Notes: a model not told the origin generated them from the sequence alone. Counted from the stretch's first letter, positions 35,215-44,919 are shown. The stretch is DNA of 64,000 bases from JAILEN01 sp036723975 (GCA_036723975.1 DAIMGJ010000002.1:1-64000); one strand, 5' to 3'. A program made the numbers and translations.

Positions 35215-36181
35215 GTATTACTCCTGCTTTTATCATAAAACTGTTTAAATGTTTTGACTGGGTCAAAACTACTTCATACTGATTCTGTCGAACCGCATCA
35301 TCCTTAACCGCTGACACAAACATTTCAATGGAATGTAAAAATGCATCATCGCTCGGAAGAGTTCCTTCCGTTACCTCATTATTGATGGTAATGGTATAGG
35401 TAGGCTCTACATTTGGAGGTGCGGTTAAAACGCGACCGGTTTTAAACTCGCCCTTACTTCCCCATACGCGAAGTTCGCAACGATAGCCGTTGTCCATGCC
35501 AAAGGCAAGCTGTGCGGTAAGACCATCTTTATTTACCATAGCACCACTTCCATACATGTCGACTTCAAATCCGTCCAATCCACTGACAGACCCATAGGCT
35601 ACTTCAGCAGTTTCACCCAAAAGCAAAGAACCATACTTAATGGTATAGCCGCCTGCATCCAAAAGTGCTCCACCGCCAAGTGCCTTGTTATAACGGAAAT
35701 CGTTTGCCTGACGCATAGGGAATCCAAAAGATACGTTATAAAGTCTCGGCTCTCCAATCGCTCCGGAAGCAATAATCTCGTTGATGGCTTCGATCTGCTT
35801 ATGATAAGCAAACATATAGTTTTCATGAATAGCAAGATTCTTTTCTTTTGCCAAGGCGATGAGTTCTTCTGTCTGCTTCAAAGACGTGGTAAAAGGTTTT
35901 TCCAAAAGCACATGCTTTCCGTTTTTCAACGCCTTTTTTGCCCACTCATAATGAAGGGCCGGTGGCAACGGAATATAAACCGCATCCACTAAATCGGAAG
36001 TCACAACGCTTTCGTAATCATCAAAAATAATTCCGCCGTAGGCATCCACAAATGCCTGGGCTTTTTCGCGAGAGGAATGAACGCCCACACCGACGTATTC
36101 CATCTCTTTATTTAACTGCAGCGACGGCATAAAGCGGCGAAGCGCAATATCCGACGGACAAATAATTCCAATTCTAATCAT
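35207..36181 (-). CDS. Gfo/Idh-family oxidoreductase, candidate NDP-sugar 3-ketoreductase
   Basis: This 324-residue protein begins RIGIICPSDIALRRFMPSLQ. It has the family EKP motif in KHVLLEKPFTTSLKQTEELI at about 89-108, and GGGALLDAGGYTIKYGSLLL near 165-184 in the substrate region. In known 2-deoxysugar routes a Gfo/Idh protein reduces the 3-keto group formed by a 2,3-dehydratase (for example OleW-type enzymes). The upstream neighbour here is such a dehydratase (gap 4 bases), which supports this role. Confidence 0.87.
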   Translation of the reverse strand: MIRIGIICPSDIALRRFMPSLQLNKEMEYVGVGVHSSREKAQAFVDAYGGIIFDDYESVVTSDLVDAVYIPLPPALHYEWAKKALKNGKHVLLEKPFTTSLKQTEELIALAKEKNLAIHENYMFAYHKQIEAINEIIASGAIGEPRLYNVSFGFPMRQANDFRYNKALGGGALLDAGGYTIKYGSLLLGETAEVAYGSVSGLDGFEVDMYGSGAMVNKDGLTAQLAFGMDNGYRCELRVWGSKGEFKTGRVLTAPPNVEPTYTITINNEVTEGTLPSDDAFLHSIEMFVSAVKDDAVRQNQYEVVLTQSKHLNSFMIKAGVIHE

Positions 36182-36191
36182 ATCTTATCCT

Positions 36192-37586
36192 CTATATATC
36201 CATAAGTGACATCATATTTCGAAGCTGAATGTTTAAACAATCATGCATCTGAACAATCTGATTTAGGGTTCCAAAATCCACCCACGTATACTCATCTGAA
36301 ATCTCTACCGATACATCTTCCGGAATCTCTAAAATAACATTCCGATTCTGCTCGTGGTAGAATCTTCCGCCCTCTTCCGAAAGCATCACATCTAATTTGA
36401 TGTTTTCAGAATTCTCCAAGCAGCCTCTTACAAAGGTGTCTACCGGAGTGTCGTTTTCTCTTTCATGGGTAGGCTCCCACTGAACGGTTGGGCCGAATTC
36501 AATGCGATCAAAACATCCGATTTCCGCCTTTGTATGAACCAGAACTTTTTTCTTTCCCTTTTGATTCTGTAGAAGAAGTCCGAAGGTAGCACTTCCGATA
36601 GCCTTAAACAAAGGTTGGAACCACTTTTGTACTTCGCGTCCTTCGATTTCGATATCGTAGTAGCGAACGCAAAAATCTGCCTTCTTCTTGCAATCCACAC
36701 CGTACTCGTTTACCTTCCAATCCACCAACTGATTTAGGGGAACAGAAGATACTTTTACATCACGGAACATCTTAAAGTTGTTTAACTTCTGGAATAATAC
36801 CGGTGTTTCTTTTTCACAGTCAGAATCCAAAAAGGACATACCCAGAGCTTCATCGTCAAAGGATGCCAGTTCCAATAAAAACTGCTCATGCTTTGAGCCG
36901 CGATTATATAAAGGAAGTCCGGATAATACAGTTCTGGTATCCATATTTACCAAGTTATCGATTTTCATCAATTCCTTGATCTGACCCAAGGTCATCCACT
37001 TGTAATTCTCATGGATTTCGATATCCTCATCCACCACCATAATCAGATTTCGGTTTCTTTTCTTATAGAAACGAGAAGCCTGTTCGGACTGGACCTGATC
37101 GTATAAGACTTCATACTTTTGCGACTGCTCAAAGAGTTCAAAGTAAGTCGGAAGCTTTCCGCCGTGTGCGCGAAGAAAGTTGCTCTTTGTAGCCTGAATG
37201 GTGGGAGAAATCTGGACGCAGTTTACATTTCCCGGCTCAATCTTTGCCTGCATCAAAAAGTTTAATACGCCGTCAATCTTTTTACAGATGATACCAAGAT
37301 ATCCTATCTCCGGCTGAACGATGATAGGCTGTTCTTCCACGAATTCTCCGTCTACGAAGTAGCGCATTCCAACGATAGAGAAAAAGCTTCGCTTCCGGTT
37401 TAAGACTTCGCCCTGGTAGTCATCGTAAAACCAAAATCCATCATTTACGATGGAACATTCTTTAATATTGACATGGGTCTTTTCGTTAAGAGTCTGAATC
37501 CACTCCAAAAGATCCGGAGTAGAATTTACATTCCCCTCTTTGCATTTCCATGATTTTAAAATGTCTGCATTATCTATGCTTTTCAT
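36192..37586 (-). CDS. NDP-hexose 2,3-dehydratase family protein
   Basis: This 464-residue protein is built of two similar halves, as in EvaA/TylX3-type enzymes that remove the 2-hydroxyl of NDP-4-keto-6-deoxyglucose. The repeat is visible: KIEPGNVNCVQISPTIQATK with YDQVQSEQASRFYKKRNRNL in the first half, and AEIGCFDRIEFGPTVQWEPT with LSEEGGRFYHEQNRNVI in the second. The ATG at 37586 is preferred over the ATG at 37592 because AAAGGT then has proper spacing. The family is known mainly from antibiotic deoxysugar clusters; here it serves a cell-surface glycan. Confidence 0.9.
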   Translation of the reverse strand: MKSIDNADILKSWKCKEGNVNSTPDLLEWIQTLNEKTHVNIKECSIVNDGFWFYDDYQGEVLNRKRSFFSIVGMRYFVDGEFVEEQPIIVQPEIGYLGIICKKIDGVLNFLMQAKIEPGNVNCVQISPTIQATKSNFLRAHGGKLPTYFELFEQSQKYEVLYDQVQSEQASRFYKKRNRNLIMVVDEDIEIHENYKWMTLGQIKELMKIDNLVNMDTRTVLSGLPLYNRGSKHEQFLLELASFDDEALGMSFLDSDCEKETPVLFQKLNNFKMFRDVKVSSVPLNQLVDWKVNEYGVDCKKKADFCVRYYDIEIEGREVQKWFQPLFKAIGSATFGLLLQNQKGKKKVLVHTKAEIGCFDRIEFGPTVQWEPTHERENDTPVDTFVRGCLENSENIKLDVMLSEEGGRFYHEQNRNVILEIPEDVSVEISDEYTWVDFGTLNQIVQMHDCLNIQLRNMMSLMDI

Positions 37587-37604
37587 ATGCATACCTTTCA
37601 GCTT

Positions 37605-40010
37605 CTAGTTTGAAGTAATTATAACATCCGTTCCCGTGATATTAAAATAAACGCAATCCTCATCTTGTGAATCCAAATCCACAGTGATTCCGTCAGGAAA
37701 ATCCGTTTTAATAACCTTGCCCTTTTGATCAATCGTCTTACCGTTTAGGGTTATACACGCGTTGTCAGCGCATTTTTTCACTGCAACCCTTGCTGTGATC
37801 TCTGCCGGTTGTGTCAAATGAATGGTTTCTTCCGACGTTGTTTCATCCAACATTGCTTCAACGCTAATTAACCCAAAGGGGCTTTCAGCAGTTGCTTCCA
37901 TATGATTAAGTTCACAAAAGTTTGGCATCACTTCATAAGACGTATATCCTACTTCTGTCGGCGAAATACCTGCAATATACTTTGATAGAATTACTGCCGG
38001 GCCTGCAGACCAGCCATGATTCATGGAACCTTCCTCATTATCAAACCACTCCCACAATGTGGAATGATTCATTCCTTCTTCAGAAGTTATCATGCAAGCG
38101 TAACGATTTTTCATTCTTTTCAGAGCCAAGTCTTCACGCCCTATCATACAGCATGCTTTTTCGACATAAAACTCCAAAAAAGGAGTGGAATACATCTGTT
38201 CTTCCAACACGTTTTCTATTATATCATATTGATCTTCTGTTGCGATTTGCGCTATTACAACAGCAGCATTTACTCTTTCATCCGGCACGTCCTGACCATC
38301 GGACTTATAGCCATTGGGGGTCCAAAATGCTTTTCGATATGATTCTTTTAAATCTGACTGTTTTTTTCGAAACTTTATGGCATCCAAGCCATTACCCAAG
38401 GTATCTGCCATATCCGCCATAGTTCCAAAGCACTGACATAGCCATGCATTTGTCAACGGATATATATCCACGTTTTCGGTTGAATCTCCCCATTCCCAGC
38501 GAGCTTCATCCACCCTGTAATCATATAATCCGAATTCATTTTTTTCATAGTGTGTTAAATACTCACAAAACGGCTCATAGATGTCTTCGAGAAGTTCTTT
38601 ATCCCCGGTATAGTAATAGTATTCATACACCTCCGGTATGGTCATTAAGACTTGGACATAAATATTTGTAAAAGAATTCGATGGATTTACGGTATTAAAT
38701 ACTGTCTCGTTATAACGATTGGCGATGGCCTTTTCCATATCGCTTTTAAACAAAGCATCGCTATTTCGATCCATTGTATAAAAAGAAACCAGCATCTCCA
38801 AACCGGCATCTCCCATCCAGCAAGCACGCTCACGGTTGGGGCAATCCATATAGGTATCTCGCATATTTACATAGACTGACTGTGCCGATTTTTCCCAAAG
38901 TTCATTATAAAATGAATCCTCGCAAGAAAACGAACCAACGATTTCCGTATCATATCCGGTTTTTGTGTATGTTAATTCTTTTATGGTTACTCCCGCAGGA
39001 ATCTCGTAGAAAATCCTGTCTCCGTTAGTCCAACAGGGAGATTCAAATTCCTGCAAACCATCTTTTGTCACATAAGTCGTCATGACGGAATTACCAAAGT
39101 AATTCTCATACATGTCGGATTTTATCCTTATCTCCAATCCGGCCGGTGCTTCAATACGTAAACATGGATATATCTGAATATTTGCCGGTAATGACATCGT
39201 AAATGTCTCATCTTGAGACGTTGTATAGGAAGCATCTACCTGCCACGGCATTTCGTCAACATTTGTATATTCCCGGTTTGCTTCATCCAAAAACTGCGGA
39301 ATTCCGCGTTCCGTCAAATTTCCCCACGGCTCATCTCCGGCCGCCCCAAGCACAGAAGCATTCTGCCAACCACTTTCCGAAGTTGCTTCATACTCCGGAA
39401 GAAACCAGTTTTCCTCCCCGTAAGAAGCATCATACCAAATGTCTTTTTCCGGAAGGCGTTCATTGGATTCATCACGGCCGTTTATAAATGCCACATCTCT
39501 TTTTACAAGCCAGGATTCATCGGATACAATTTCTTTTTCACCGACATTTAACTGAAACAACAGTCCTCCCTGACCGGAAGATACGTAGCTGATATTATAA
39601 GAAGGCCCCCAATACCACACGCGAACAGCAATCGTATTTTCTCCTGTATGGAGATAGTCCGAAACATCCAGCGTATCGTAATACACTTCCTTTCCTCCGC
39701 GCTTTAATCCACCATCTCGAACCACCGGCTCTCCATTAATATACAGCCAATATTTTGAATCACTAGCGATTCTTAAAAGCGCCTCTTCTTTTAGATCGCT
39801 CTTATCGAGTTCTATAACTTTACGCGCCATTAGCCACGAATCGTCTTCCGCAAAATCACCCCAAATCCAGTTTGCGTTCCACTGAAACGGAGTAGCGTTT
39901 TCCGTTTGCATGTCATCGTCTTTTTTGCATGCAGCCATGGTGCCGATGCACAAAGCAACAATCAAAAAAGACGCGATAAATTGTTTTCCCCTATTCCCCA
40001 AATAAAACAT
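37605..40010 (-). CDS. GH78 alpha-L-rhamnosidase-like lipoprotein
   Basis: This protein of about 800 residues has a lipoprotein signal (SFLIVALCIGTMAACKK, lipobox Cys about residue 27). N-terminal beta domains (NANWIWGDFAEDDSW, SDSKYWLYINGEPVVRDGG) are followed by the (alpha/alpha)6 catalytic part: DTYMDCPNRERACWMGDAGL at about 388-407 and GMNHSTLWEWFDNEEGSMNH near 660. These match bacterial rhamnosidases of GH78. The ATG at 40010 is very close to the ribosome site; TTG at 40001 has better spacing. A surface hydrolase inside a glycan-synthesis operon suggests trimming or turnover of its own polymer. Confidence 0.88.
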   Translation of the reverse strand: MFYLGNRGKQFIASFLIVALCIGTMAACKKDDDMQTENATPFQWNANWIWGDFAEDDSWLMARKVIELDKSDLKEEALLRIASDSKYWLYINGEPVVRDGGLKRGGKEVYYDTLDVSDYLHTGENTIAVRVWYWGPSYNISYVSSGQGGLLFQLNVGEKEIVSDESWLVKRDVAFINGRDESNERLPEKDIWYDASYGEENWFLPEYEATSESGWQNASVLGAAGDEPWGNLTERGIPQFLDEANREYTNVDEMPWQVDASYTTSQDETFTMSLPANIQIYPCLRIEAPAGLEIRIKSDMYENYFGNSVMTTYVTKDGLQEFESPCWTNGDRIFYEIPAGVTIKELTYTKTGYDTEIVGSFSCEDSFYNELWEKSAQSVYVNMRDTYMDCPNRERACWMGDAGLEMLVSFYTMDRNSDALFKSDMEKAIANRYNETVFNTVNPSNSFTNIYVQVLMTIPEVYEYYYYTGDKELLEDIYEPFCEYLTHYEKNEFGLYDYRVDEARWEWGDSTENVDIYPLTNAWLCQCFGTMADMADTLGNGLDAIKFRKKQSDLKESYRKAFWTPNGYKSDGQDVPDERVNAAVVIAQIATEDQYDIIENVLEEQMYSTPFLEFYVEKACCMIGREDLALKRMKNRYACMITSEEGMNHSTLWEWFDNEEGSMNHGWSAGPAVILSKYIAGISPTEVGYTSYEVMPNFCELNHMEATAESPFGLISVEAMLDETTSEETIHLTQPAEITARVAVKKCADNACITLNGKTIDQKGKVIKTDFPDGITVDLDSQDEDCVYFNITGTDVIITSN

Positions 40011-40016
40011 CCTCTA

Positions 40017-41531
40017 TTATCTGTTATTACTTTCTGCCTGATAATCTCTTCTTACGCCTTCCGCATAACTGTGAAGTTCATAATACATGGTCTGGTTGAA
40101 CCAATAGATATCCGGAAACAGTGCATGATAATCTGCATGCATAATCGCATAGGCAGGGTTTTCCTGATTGATTTTCTGTGGCACAGAGGAATGGGCAATG
40201 CCAAAACATGCCACAAAGAAAAGACAAAATGCTAACAAAACCGCAGGTATCTTTTCTCGAATTTCTACTGCCGCCACAAAGATTAATACAAAACTGCAAA
40301 GCCAAAAAATACTGTAAACCTTGCTGACATAGTATAAGCTGATTTTATCGATGTGATTTAAATAAATGAGTGCCACAAACACAACAAAAGACCATGCAAG
40401 CAAAAGAAGAGAAACGTCATTTTCCTTCTTCTTAAGAAGCAATATCACACCAATCAATACAAAGGGAAGAATGCGAAGGAAATTGGAATACAAATCCATA
40501 TAACATCCACCTTCGTTTGTGATTCCGCCACCATCACCAAGCTGCTTTACATTGGAAAATGCAGTCATCACACCCAACACGCAAGGAATCAAAAATAACT
40601 GAAATTCCCCACGAATATGCTTTAAGCTAAACCATACAGATTTCTTTTTGCTCTCATCAATCCAAAGTGCAACGAAGAGTGCCGGGAATACAAATGGAAT
40701 AAAAAAGCTGTAGCAATTAAACATAGAAAACAGATATAGGTTTAAAAGCACAAATCCGCATCCTCGGGAAAGTGCTTCTGTTCTCCACAATTGATAGCAA
40801 AGAAGTATGGCTACAATAATATTTACAATCTGAACAAAATAGGCAAATCCGTAGTAGGTGGCATACAGCGGATATCCAAGAAAATAGAATACCACAAGAA
40901 CCATTGCAGTGATCGCATCCTTTTTATTCTCACTGTAGGTTCTTAAAAGCAAATAAAATCCAAATGCAGATAACCACATATTGATGACTTGGCTGATCAT
41001 ATGTCCCAGTTCCAGCGCATATTTTCCGGTTGCAAACAAAGACGTGATTCGCATCCAAATCATGCCGTTTAATGCCTCAAAAACCTGGATATTATTATGA
41101 TATAAAGCTTTATCATGTAAAAGCTTTTCCGCCAACATAAAATGCACTTTTTCACCGTCGGAAGAAATAAATGCCATATACAAATGACTATCCCAGGTCT
41201 TTACAGCAATGATGCCTACCATAAGCGTAACCACAATCACTGCTATGAGATCCACCAACTGCGGTAAATCATAGGTTTGCTTTCCAAGTTTTTTTGCCGC
41301 AAAGAAAAGACCCACACCAAGCAGGGCATTTGTAATTGCTATTGAAATCACATCAATGGGCAAATGAACAAGATGAAAAAGAATTGCAAACAGCGCCTGC
41401 TCTCCCATCAAAAAGAATACAAAAAGATACAGTGCCGTCACCGGCTGCATTTTTTTATCACTTTTCTTTATGGCCCATGCATTGTAGCAAAGCCACAAGG
41501 TGGCAACTACATAAAGGATGACTCCTATCAT
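40017..41531 (-). CDS. Polytopic membrane protein, possible GT-C-like transferase
   Basis: This 504-residue protein with about 12-13 membrane helices belongs to no family I recognise with confidence. A loop after the third or fourth helix reads WDSHLYMAFISSDGEKVHFM, with acidic residues of the sort found in GT-C glycosyltransferases that use lipid-linked sugars. AAGGAGAGATAAA precedes the ATG. It lies 11 bases after the DUF2142 gene and 6 bases before the GH78-like gene, so it is part of the surface-glycan operon. A polymerase or oligosaccharide transporter role is also open. Confidence 0.75.
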   Translation of the reverse strand: MIGVILYVVATLWLCYNAWAIKKSDKKMQPVTALYLFVFFLMGEQALFAILFHLVHLPIDVISIAITNALLGVGLFFAAKKLGKQTYDLPQLVDLIAVIVVTLMVGIIAVKTWDSHLYMAFISSDGEKVHFMLAEKLLHDKALYHNNIQVFEALNGMIWMRITSLFATGKYALELGHMISQVINMWLSAFGFYLLLRTYSENKKDAITAMVLVVFYFLGYPLYATYYGFAYFVQIVNIIVAILLCYQLWRTEALSRGCGFVLLNLYLFSMFNCYSFFIPFVFPALFVALWIDESKKKSVWFSLKHIRGEFQLFLIPCVLGVMTAFSNVKQLGDGGGITNEGGCYMDLYSNFLRILPFVLIGVILLLKKKENDVSLLLLAWSFVVFVALIYLNHIDKISLYYVSKVYSIFWLCSFVLIFVAAVEIREKIPAVLLAFCLFFVACFGIAHSSVPQKINQENPAYAIMHADYHALFPDIYWFNQTMYYELHSYAEGVRRDYQAESNNR

Positions 41532-41542
41532 TTTATCTCTCC

Positions 41543-43180
41543 TTATAATTTCACATCATGTGATACAAATACAAAAATCACAATCAAAGCGGTAAGTACC
41601 AAAGACCAGAAGCACAAATCACCGTCATACTTCTCGTCGATTTCGATTTTTTCCGTACGCATAATAAGTAGCGGCAACGCCAACACCGGAAGGAAGTATC
41701 TGCCCTGAACGCCAAGGACATAGTTGTACACCATAGGAGTCCAGCCAAAGAGCATTCCCGCGATAACAAAGCCAACGGTTAAAGCAAAGACTCCAAAGAA
41801 AACGACTTTATCACCGTTTGTAGTAAGCATCCTTTCCTGTTTTCGTTTCATAAACAACACTGCCATCAGTAAAAACCAGGTGTAAATAAACACCGGCGGC
41901 ACTTCAATATTCATCCAACCAAGGGAATTGCCGAAGGTTTCTGCCCAGTACTCATCAAAATAAGTGGCAACTGTTTTATAGAAAATCTGGAAGCGAAGGT
42001 CCGGGTTTTCCATCAACACATCCACATAGTATCCGTCTTCATCACACCAATCGATGACATGAGGTTCAAAGATGGTTGCTGCCGGTCCGCTGCTTCCGGA
42101 AATATTTCTTACAAGAAGCACCACCAAATTGATAAGAACAATACCGATTATCACATATACAATTTTTCGTTCCACACTGCTCTTTGCAAAGAGTTTTTCT
42201 CCGGAAGATTTTCTCTTTTTCCAAAGAAGCTTTACCAAAACCCAAACCGGGAAGAAGGCAAAGAGCATATAAGCATGTCCCTTTGTGGGGATCAAAAAGC
42301 CGATGGATAGAGCGTAAATCACATAGTCTTTTATTTTTAGGGCCTGCGCATCCGATGCCGGCACACGATCTGCCACCTGAGAAAGCAATGCCAGCGATAA
42401 TGCAATAATCACAAGAGAAAATCCATTAATCATCACATCATAGGAGAGGGATGCTGCCTGCTGTAACACGATCGGTAGCAATCCGATTCCGAAAAATCCC
42501 AGTTTTCCAACCGGAGTTTTCTTAATGGCATAGGATAGGCAAAGTACAAAGAATAACAAGTTAAAGAAGCGGCCCATCAAAAACATCTGGGTGCTTCCCA
42601 AATGAAGCAAACGCGCCACCGTCATTCCAAGAGCCGGAATCACATAGAGATAATCTTCTCCGTAATTTTTACCGGTATCCGTTTCGATAAGTTCCGTACC
42701 ATCCGTCACAATATCCGAAAAAATGCTTCGGATGTATTTTGCATAAACAATCGGGTTGTCATAGGAAGTCTTATTCATCTTCAGTTTTGTATCCGCCTCA
42801 CGCATGGTAAGGGTCTCCACATCCGGGTCATGAATCCCAAGCATCTCGTTGGATACATGGTAAGCATCCTTAAAATGGAACACTTCATCCGGTACGCAAA
42901 AAATCGGAATCATAATCAAATACATCGTTCCGATTACCAGGCCGATTACAAGATATAACTTATGAAGACGATTCTTTATACCCTCACGATGCAGGTACAC
43001 ATAAGACATCATCACAATAAATAAAAACACAAAAAAGTAGCCCATAAGTTTTGCCACTTTATTGGTCACATCAAAGTGATCGTCAATAATGCAATAGCCA
43101 AAACGACCGATGACAATCGCAGTTAAGATAGCAATCCAATTTTGTTTTACAAAAGAACCTACCTTCTTTACCTTATCCAT
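41543..43180 (-). CDS. DUF2142 polytopic membrane protein
   Basis: This 545-residue protein has about 12-13 membrane helices. The segment MIPIFCVPDEVFHFKDAYHV at about 93-112 is the PDE-x2-HF signature of DUF2142, a family found in surface-polysaccharide clusters and thought to be related to GT-C glycosyltransferases. The large external loop (EADTKLKMNKTSYDNPIVYA) follows. GAGGAG precedes the ATG. It is the first gene of the eight-gene glycan operon, with a promoter overlapping the end of mtnN. Confidence 0.85.
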   Translation of the reverse strand: MDKVKKVGSFVKQNWIAILTAIVIGRFGYCIIDDHFDVTNKVAKLMGYFFVFLFIVMMSYVYLHREGIKNRLHKLYLVIGLVIGTMYLIMIPIFCVPDEVFHFKDAYHVSNEMLGIHDPDVETLTMREADTKLKMNKTSYDNPIVYAKYIRSIFSDIVTDGTELIETDTGKNYGEDYLYVIPALGMTVARLLHLGSTQMFLMGRFFNLLFFVLCLSYAIKKTPVGKLGFFGIGLLPIVLQQAASLSYDVMINGFSLVIIALSLALLSQVADRVPASDAQALKIKDYVIYALSIGFLIPTKGHAYMLFAFFPVWVLVKLLWKKRKSSGEKLFAKSSVERKIVYVIIGIVLINLVVLLVRNISGSSGPAATIFEPHVIDWCDEDGYYVDVLMENPDLRFQIFYKTVATYFDEYWAETFGNSLGWMNIEVPPVFIYTWFLLMAVLFMKRKQERMLTTNGDKVVFFGVFALTVGFVIAGMLFGWTPMVYNYVLGVQGRYFLPVLALPLLIMRTEKIEIDEKYDGDLCFWSLVLTALIVIFVFVSHDVKL

Positions 43181-43227
43181 TCAAGAGCTCCTCATACAAC
43201 CAGTTAATTCTTAATTCTAACGTTCTT

Positions 43228-43257
43228 ATTATAACCCCTTAATAAACTCCATCACAA
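43228..43257 (-). promoter_or_regulatory. Promoter of the surface-glycan operon
   Basis: The minus strand reads TTGTGA, an 18-base spacer, then TATAAT. It overlaps the last codons of mtnN and lies about 47 bases upstream of the DUF2142 start. No terminator separates the two, so read-through from mtnN is also possible. Confidence 0.5.
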
Positions 43258-43909
43258 TATCAATTCCGATCTGTGCAGACTTCTCAGCAAAGGTTGCATA
43301 ATCCATGGCAGCTCCCTTGCCGTCGGAAATGCTTCGTAAGATAACAAAAGGAACTTTATTTACATAGCAAACATGTCCGATACTTCCGCCTTCCATCTCT
43401 CCGGCAATGGCATCAAATCTTTCATGCAAGGTTTCTTTTGTGCTTTCTTTGGAAAGGAAAAGATCGCCGGTGGCAATGGTTCCCACCTTATAGTTGATTC
43501 CCTTTGCGGCAACTACTTTTTCCAAAGCGGTGTAGAGTTTTTCATCTGCCGGCAAATATACTTCATTGATACCGGACAAAAGTCCTACCGGATCTCCCAA
43601 AGCTGAAGTATTCATATCGTGTTGAACCACCTTATCAGAAATGGCTACGTCCATTACTCCAAGTTCATCGCATAAAGTTCCTGCCACACCGATGTTTATG
43701 ACACAGTCTACTTTATAAGTTAAAATCATAGCTTCCGCGCAAATTGCAGCAAATACTTTTCCCACGCCGGAAACAGCAGCTACCACTTCTTTTCCGCCAA
43801 TGGTACCCTTGGTAAAGGTAACGCCGCTGACCTGTTCCTCTGTCACGTTTTCCATGTGTTTTTTCAGGTTCTCCACCTCAATTTGCATTGCTCCGATGAT
43901 TCCGATCAT
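43229..43909 (-). CDS. mtnN: 5'-methylthioadenosine/S-adenosylhomocysteine nucleosidase
   Basis: This 226-residue Pfs-type nucleosidase cleaves adenine from SAH and MTA, feeding LuxS. MIGIIGAMQIEVENLKKHME is the standard N-terminus, FDAIAGEMEGGSIGHVCYVN near 165-184 holds the ribose-binding Met-Glu, and FVILRSISDGKGAAMDY holds the catalytic Asp. The ATG at 43909 gives the family length; GGAG stands 9 bases upstream. luxS is 135 bases upstream on the same strand, so the two successive steps of SAH recycling are adjacent. Confidence 0.95.
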   Translation of the reverse strand: MIGIIGAMQIEVENLKKHMENVTEEQVSGVTFTKGTIGGKEVVAAVSGVGKVFAAICAEAMILTYKVDCVINIGVAGTLCDELGVMDVAISDKVVQHDMNTSALGDPVGLLSGINEVYLPADEKLYTALEKVVAAKGINYKVGTIATGDLFLSKESTKETLHERFDAIAGEMEGGSIGHVCYVNKVPFVILRSISDGKGAAMDYATFAEKSAQIGIDIVMEFIKGL

Positions 43910-43943
43910 TTCAAAAATCTCCATTTCTTTTTTCATAAAATAA

Positions 43944-43965
43944 GGACGGCTCAAAAGCCGCCCCC
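43944..43965 (-). terminator. Weak terminator after luxS
   Basis: On the minus strand CGGCT and AGCCG, extended by flanking G/C pairs with a mismatch, surround the loop TTTG and are followed by TTATTTTATG. It lies between luxS and mtnN and may only reduce read-through. Confidence 0.5.
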
Positions 43966-44044
43966 TATCATACCATATTTTTATGGGAATATGTATCCCT
44001 GCGCACCATAATTCCGAACGTGTAGCCTGTTCCTAATACCCAAC

Positions 44045-44503
44045 TTATTCCGGATAGGAGAATGTCATATCTGTTTGATGTTCCAATACATCTGCGTAGT
44101 ACGCACACTCCTTCTTGGCAGCAGCGATATCCAGATTTCGATAGTTGCCGCATTCCACTGCAGACTGGCCGTACATTTTTTCTTCTTTTTCCGCAATCTG
44201 TTTTAAGACCTGCTTTGTAATTTCAAACACACGCTTGTGATCTGCGTTTCTTACAAGTAAGTAAAATCCGGTCTGGCATCCCATAGGCCCAAAATAAATC
44301 ACGTCATCTGCAATCTCAGAGTTTCGAATCAATGTCGCAAACATATGCTCCACGGAATGCATGGTAAGGTCTGACATATAGTCTCCCATGTTCGGACGTC
44401 TGGTTCGTAAATCATAAGTAGTAATATCTCCATCCACCCTGGAAATATAAAATCCCGGAAGTAAAATATCATGATTGATTGTAAAACTTTTGATTCGTTC
44501 CAT
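44045..44503 (-). CDS. luxS: S-ribosylhomocysteine lyase LuxS
   Basis: This 152-residue enzyme splits S-ribosylhomocysteine into homocysteine and the AI-2 precursor. The metal site is complete: HSVEH gives His49, Glu52 and His53, and Cys118 is in SAVECGNYRNLD. GPMGCQTGFYL has the catalytic Cys76. The substrate loop DLRTRRPNMGDY is intact. It is followed by mtnN and preceded by a PsiE-like gene 20 bases upstream. AI-2 signalling capacity is therefore likely, though a receptor is not seen here. Confidence 0.97.
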   Translation of the reverse strand: MERIKSFTINHDILLPGFYISRVDGDITTYDLRTRRPNMGDYMSDLTMHSVEHMFATLIRNSEIADDVIYFGPMGCQTGFYLLVRNADHKRVFEITKQVLKQIAEKEEKMYGQSAVECGNYRNLDIAAAKKECAYYADVLEHQTDMTFSYPE

Positions 44504-44523
44504 AAAAACTATCCTTTTCTTTT

Positions 44524-44919
44524 TTATTCTTCCTCCTGGAAGTCAAATTCGTGAAATAAATATTTTCTGCACAAAAGCAGTATAGCGATGCATGCGATAC
44601 GAAGCAACTCCGCCAAGGGTTTTTCGTGTCCCACCACAAGTCCTCTTGCAATAGCAAAAATCAAAACCTCCACAATGGTGTTCATGGAGTGCTTAATCAG
44701 CATGCGGATAAACTCAATCACGATAACGGCGTTAAATGCAGTTACCAAGATATCCTCCACATAGACATTAAACTCCAAATCGGAAAATGCCAGCACATGT
44801 AATCCAAGTTGCACACAGCTGTAGGTCACTCCAACCAATAAAATCGCAGCTACCACTTTTTCCAAAAAACGCGGCATCTTTAAAACCAATTTATGTATCA
44901 ATTCAAATTTCTCGTTCAT
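44524..44919 (-). CDS. PsiE-family (phosphate-starvation-inducible) membrane protein
   Basis: This 131-residue protein has four membrane helices. EDILVTAFNAVIVIEFIRML, then ARGLVVGHEKPLAELLRIAC and IAILLLCRKYLFHEFD are the PsiE pattern. The ATG at 44919 has GGTGAGG just upstream; the longer frame adds 14 residues and overlaps the terminator of the upstream gene. The function of PsiE is not established. It is 20 bases ahead of luxS, so the two may share a transcript. Confidence 0.8.
   Translation of the reverse strand: MNEKFELIHKLVLKMPRFLEKVVAAILLVGVTYSCVQLGLHVLAFSDLEFNVYVEDILVTAFNAVIVIEFIRMLIKHSMNTIVEVLIFAIARGLVVGHEKPLAELLRIACIAILLLCRKYLFHEFDFQEEE

Noticed and set aside
37922..38422. 166-codon plus-strand frame antisense to the GH78-like gene
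   Set aside because: The opposite strand encodes a continuous GH78 catalytic domain; the antisense product is Leu/His/Pro-rich with no motif.
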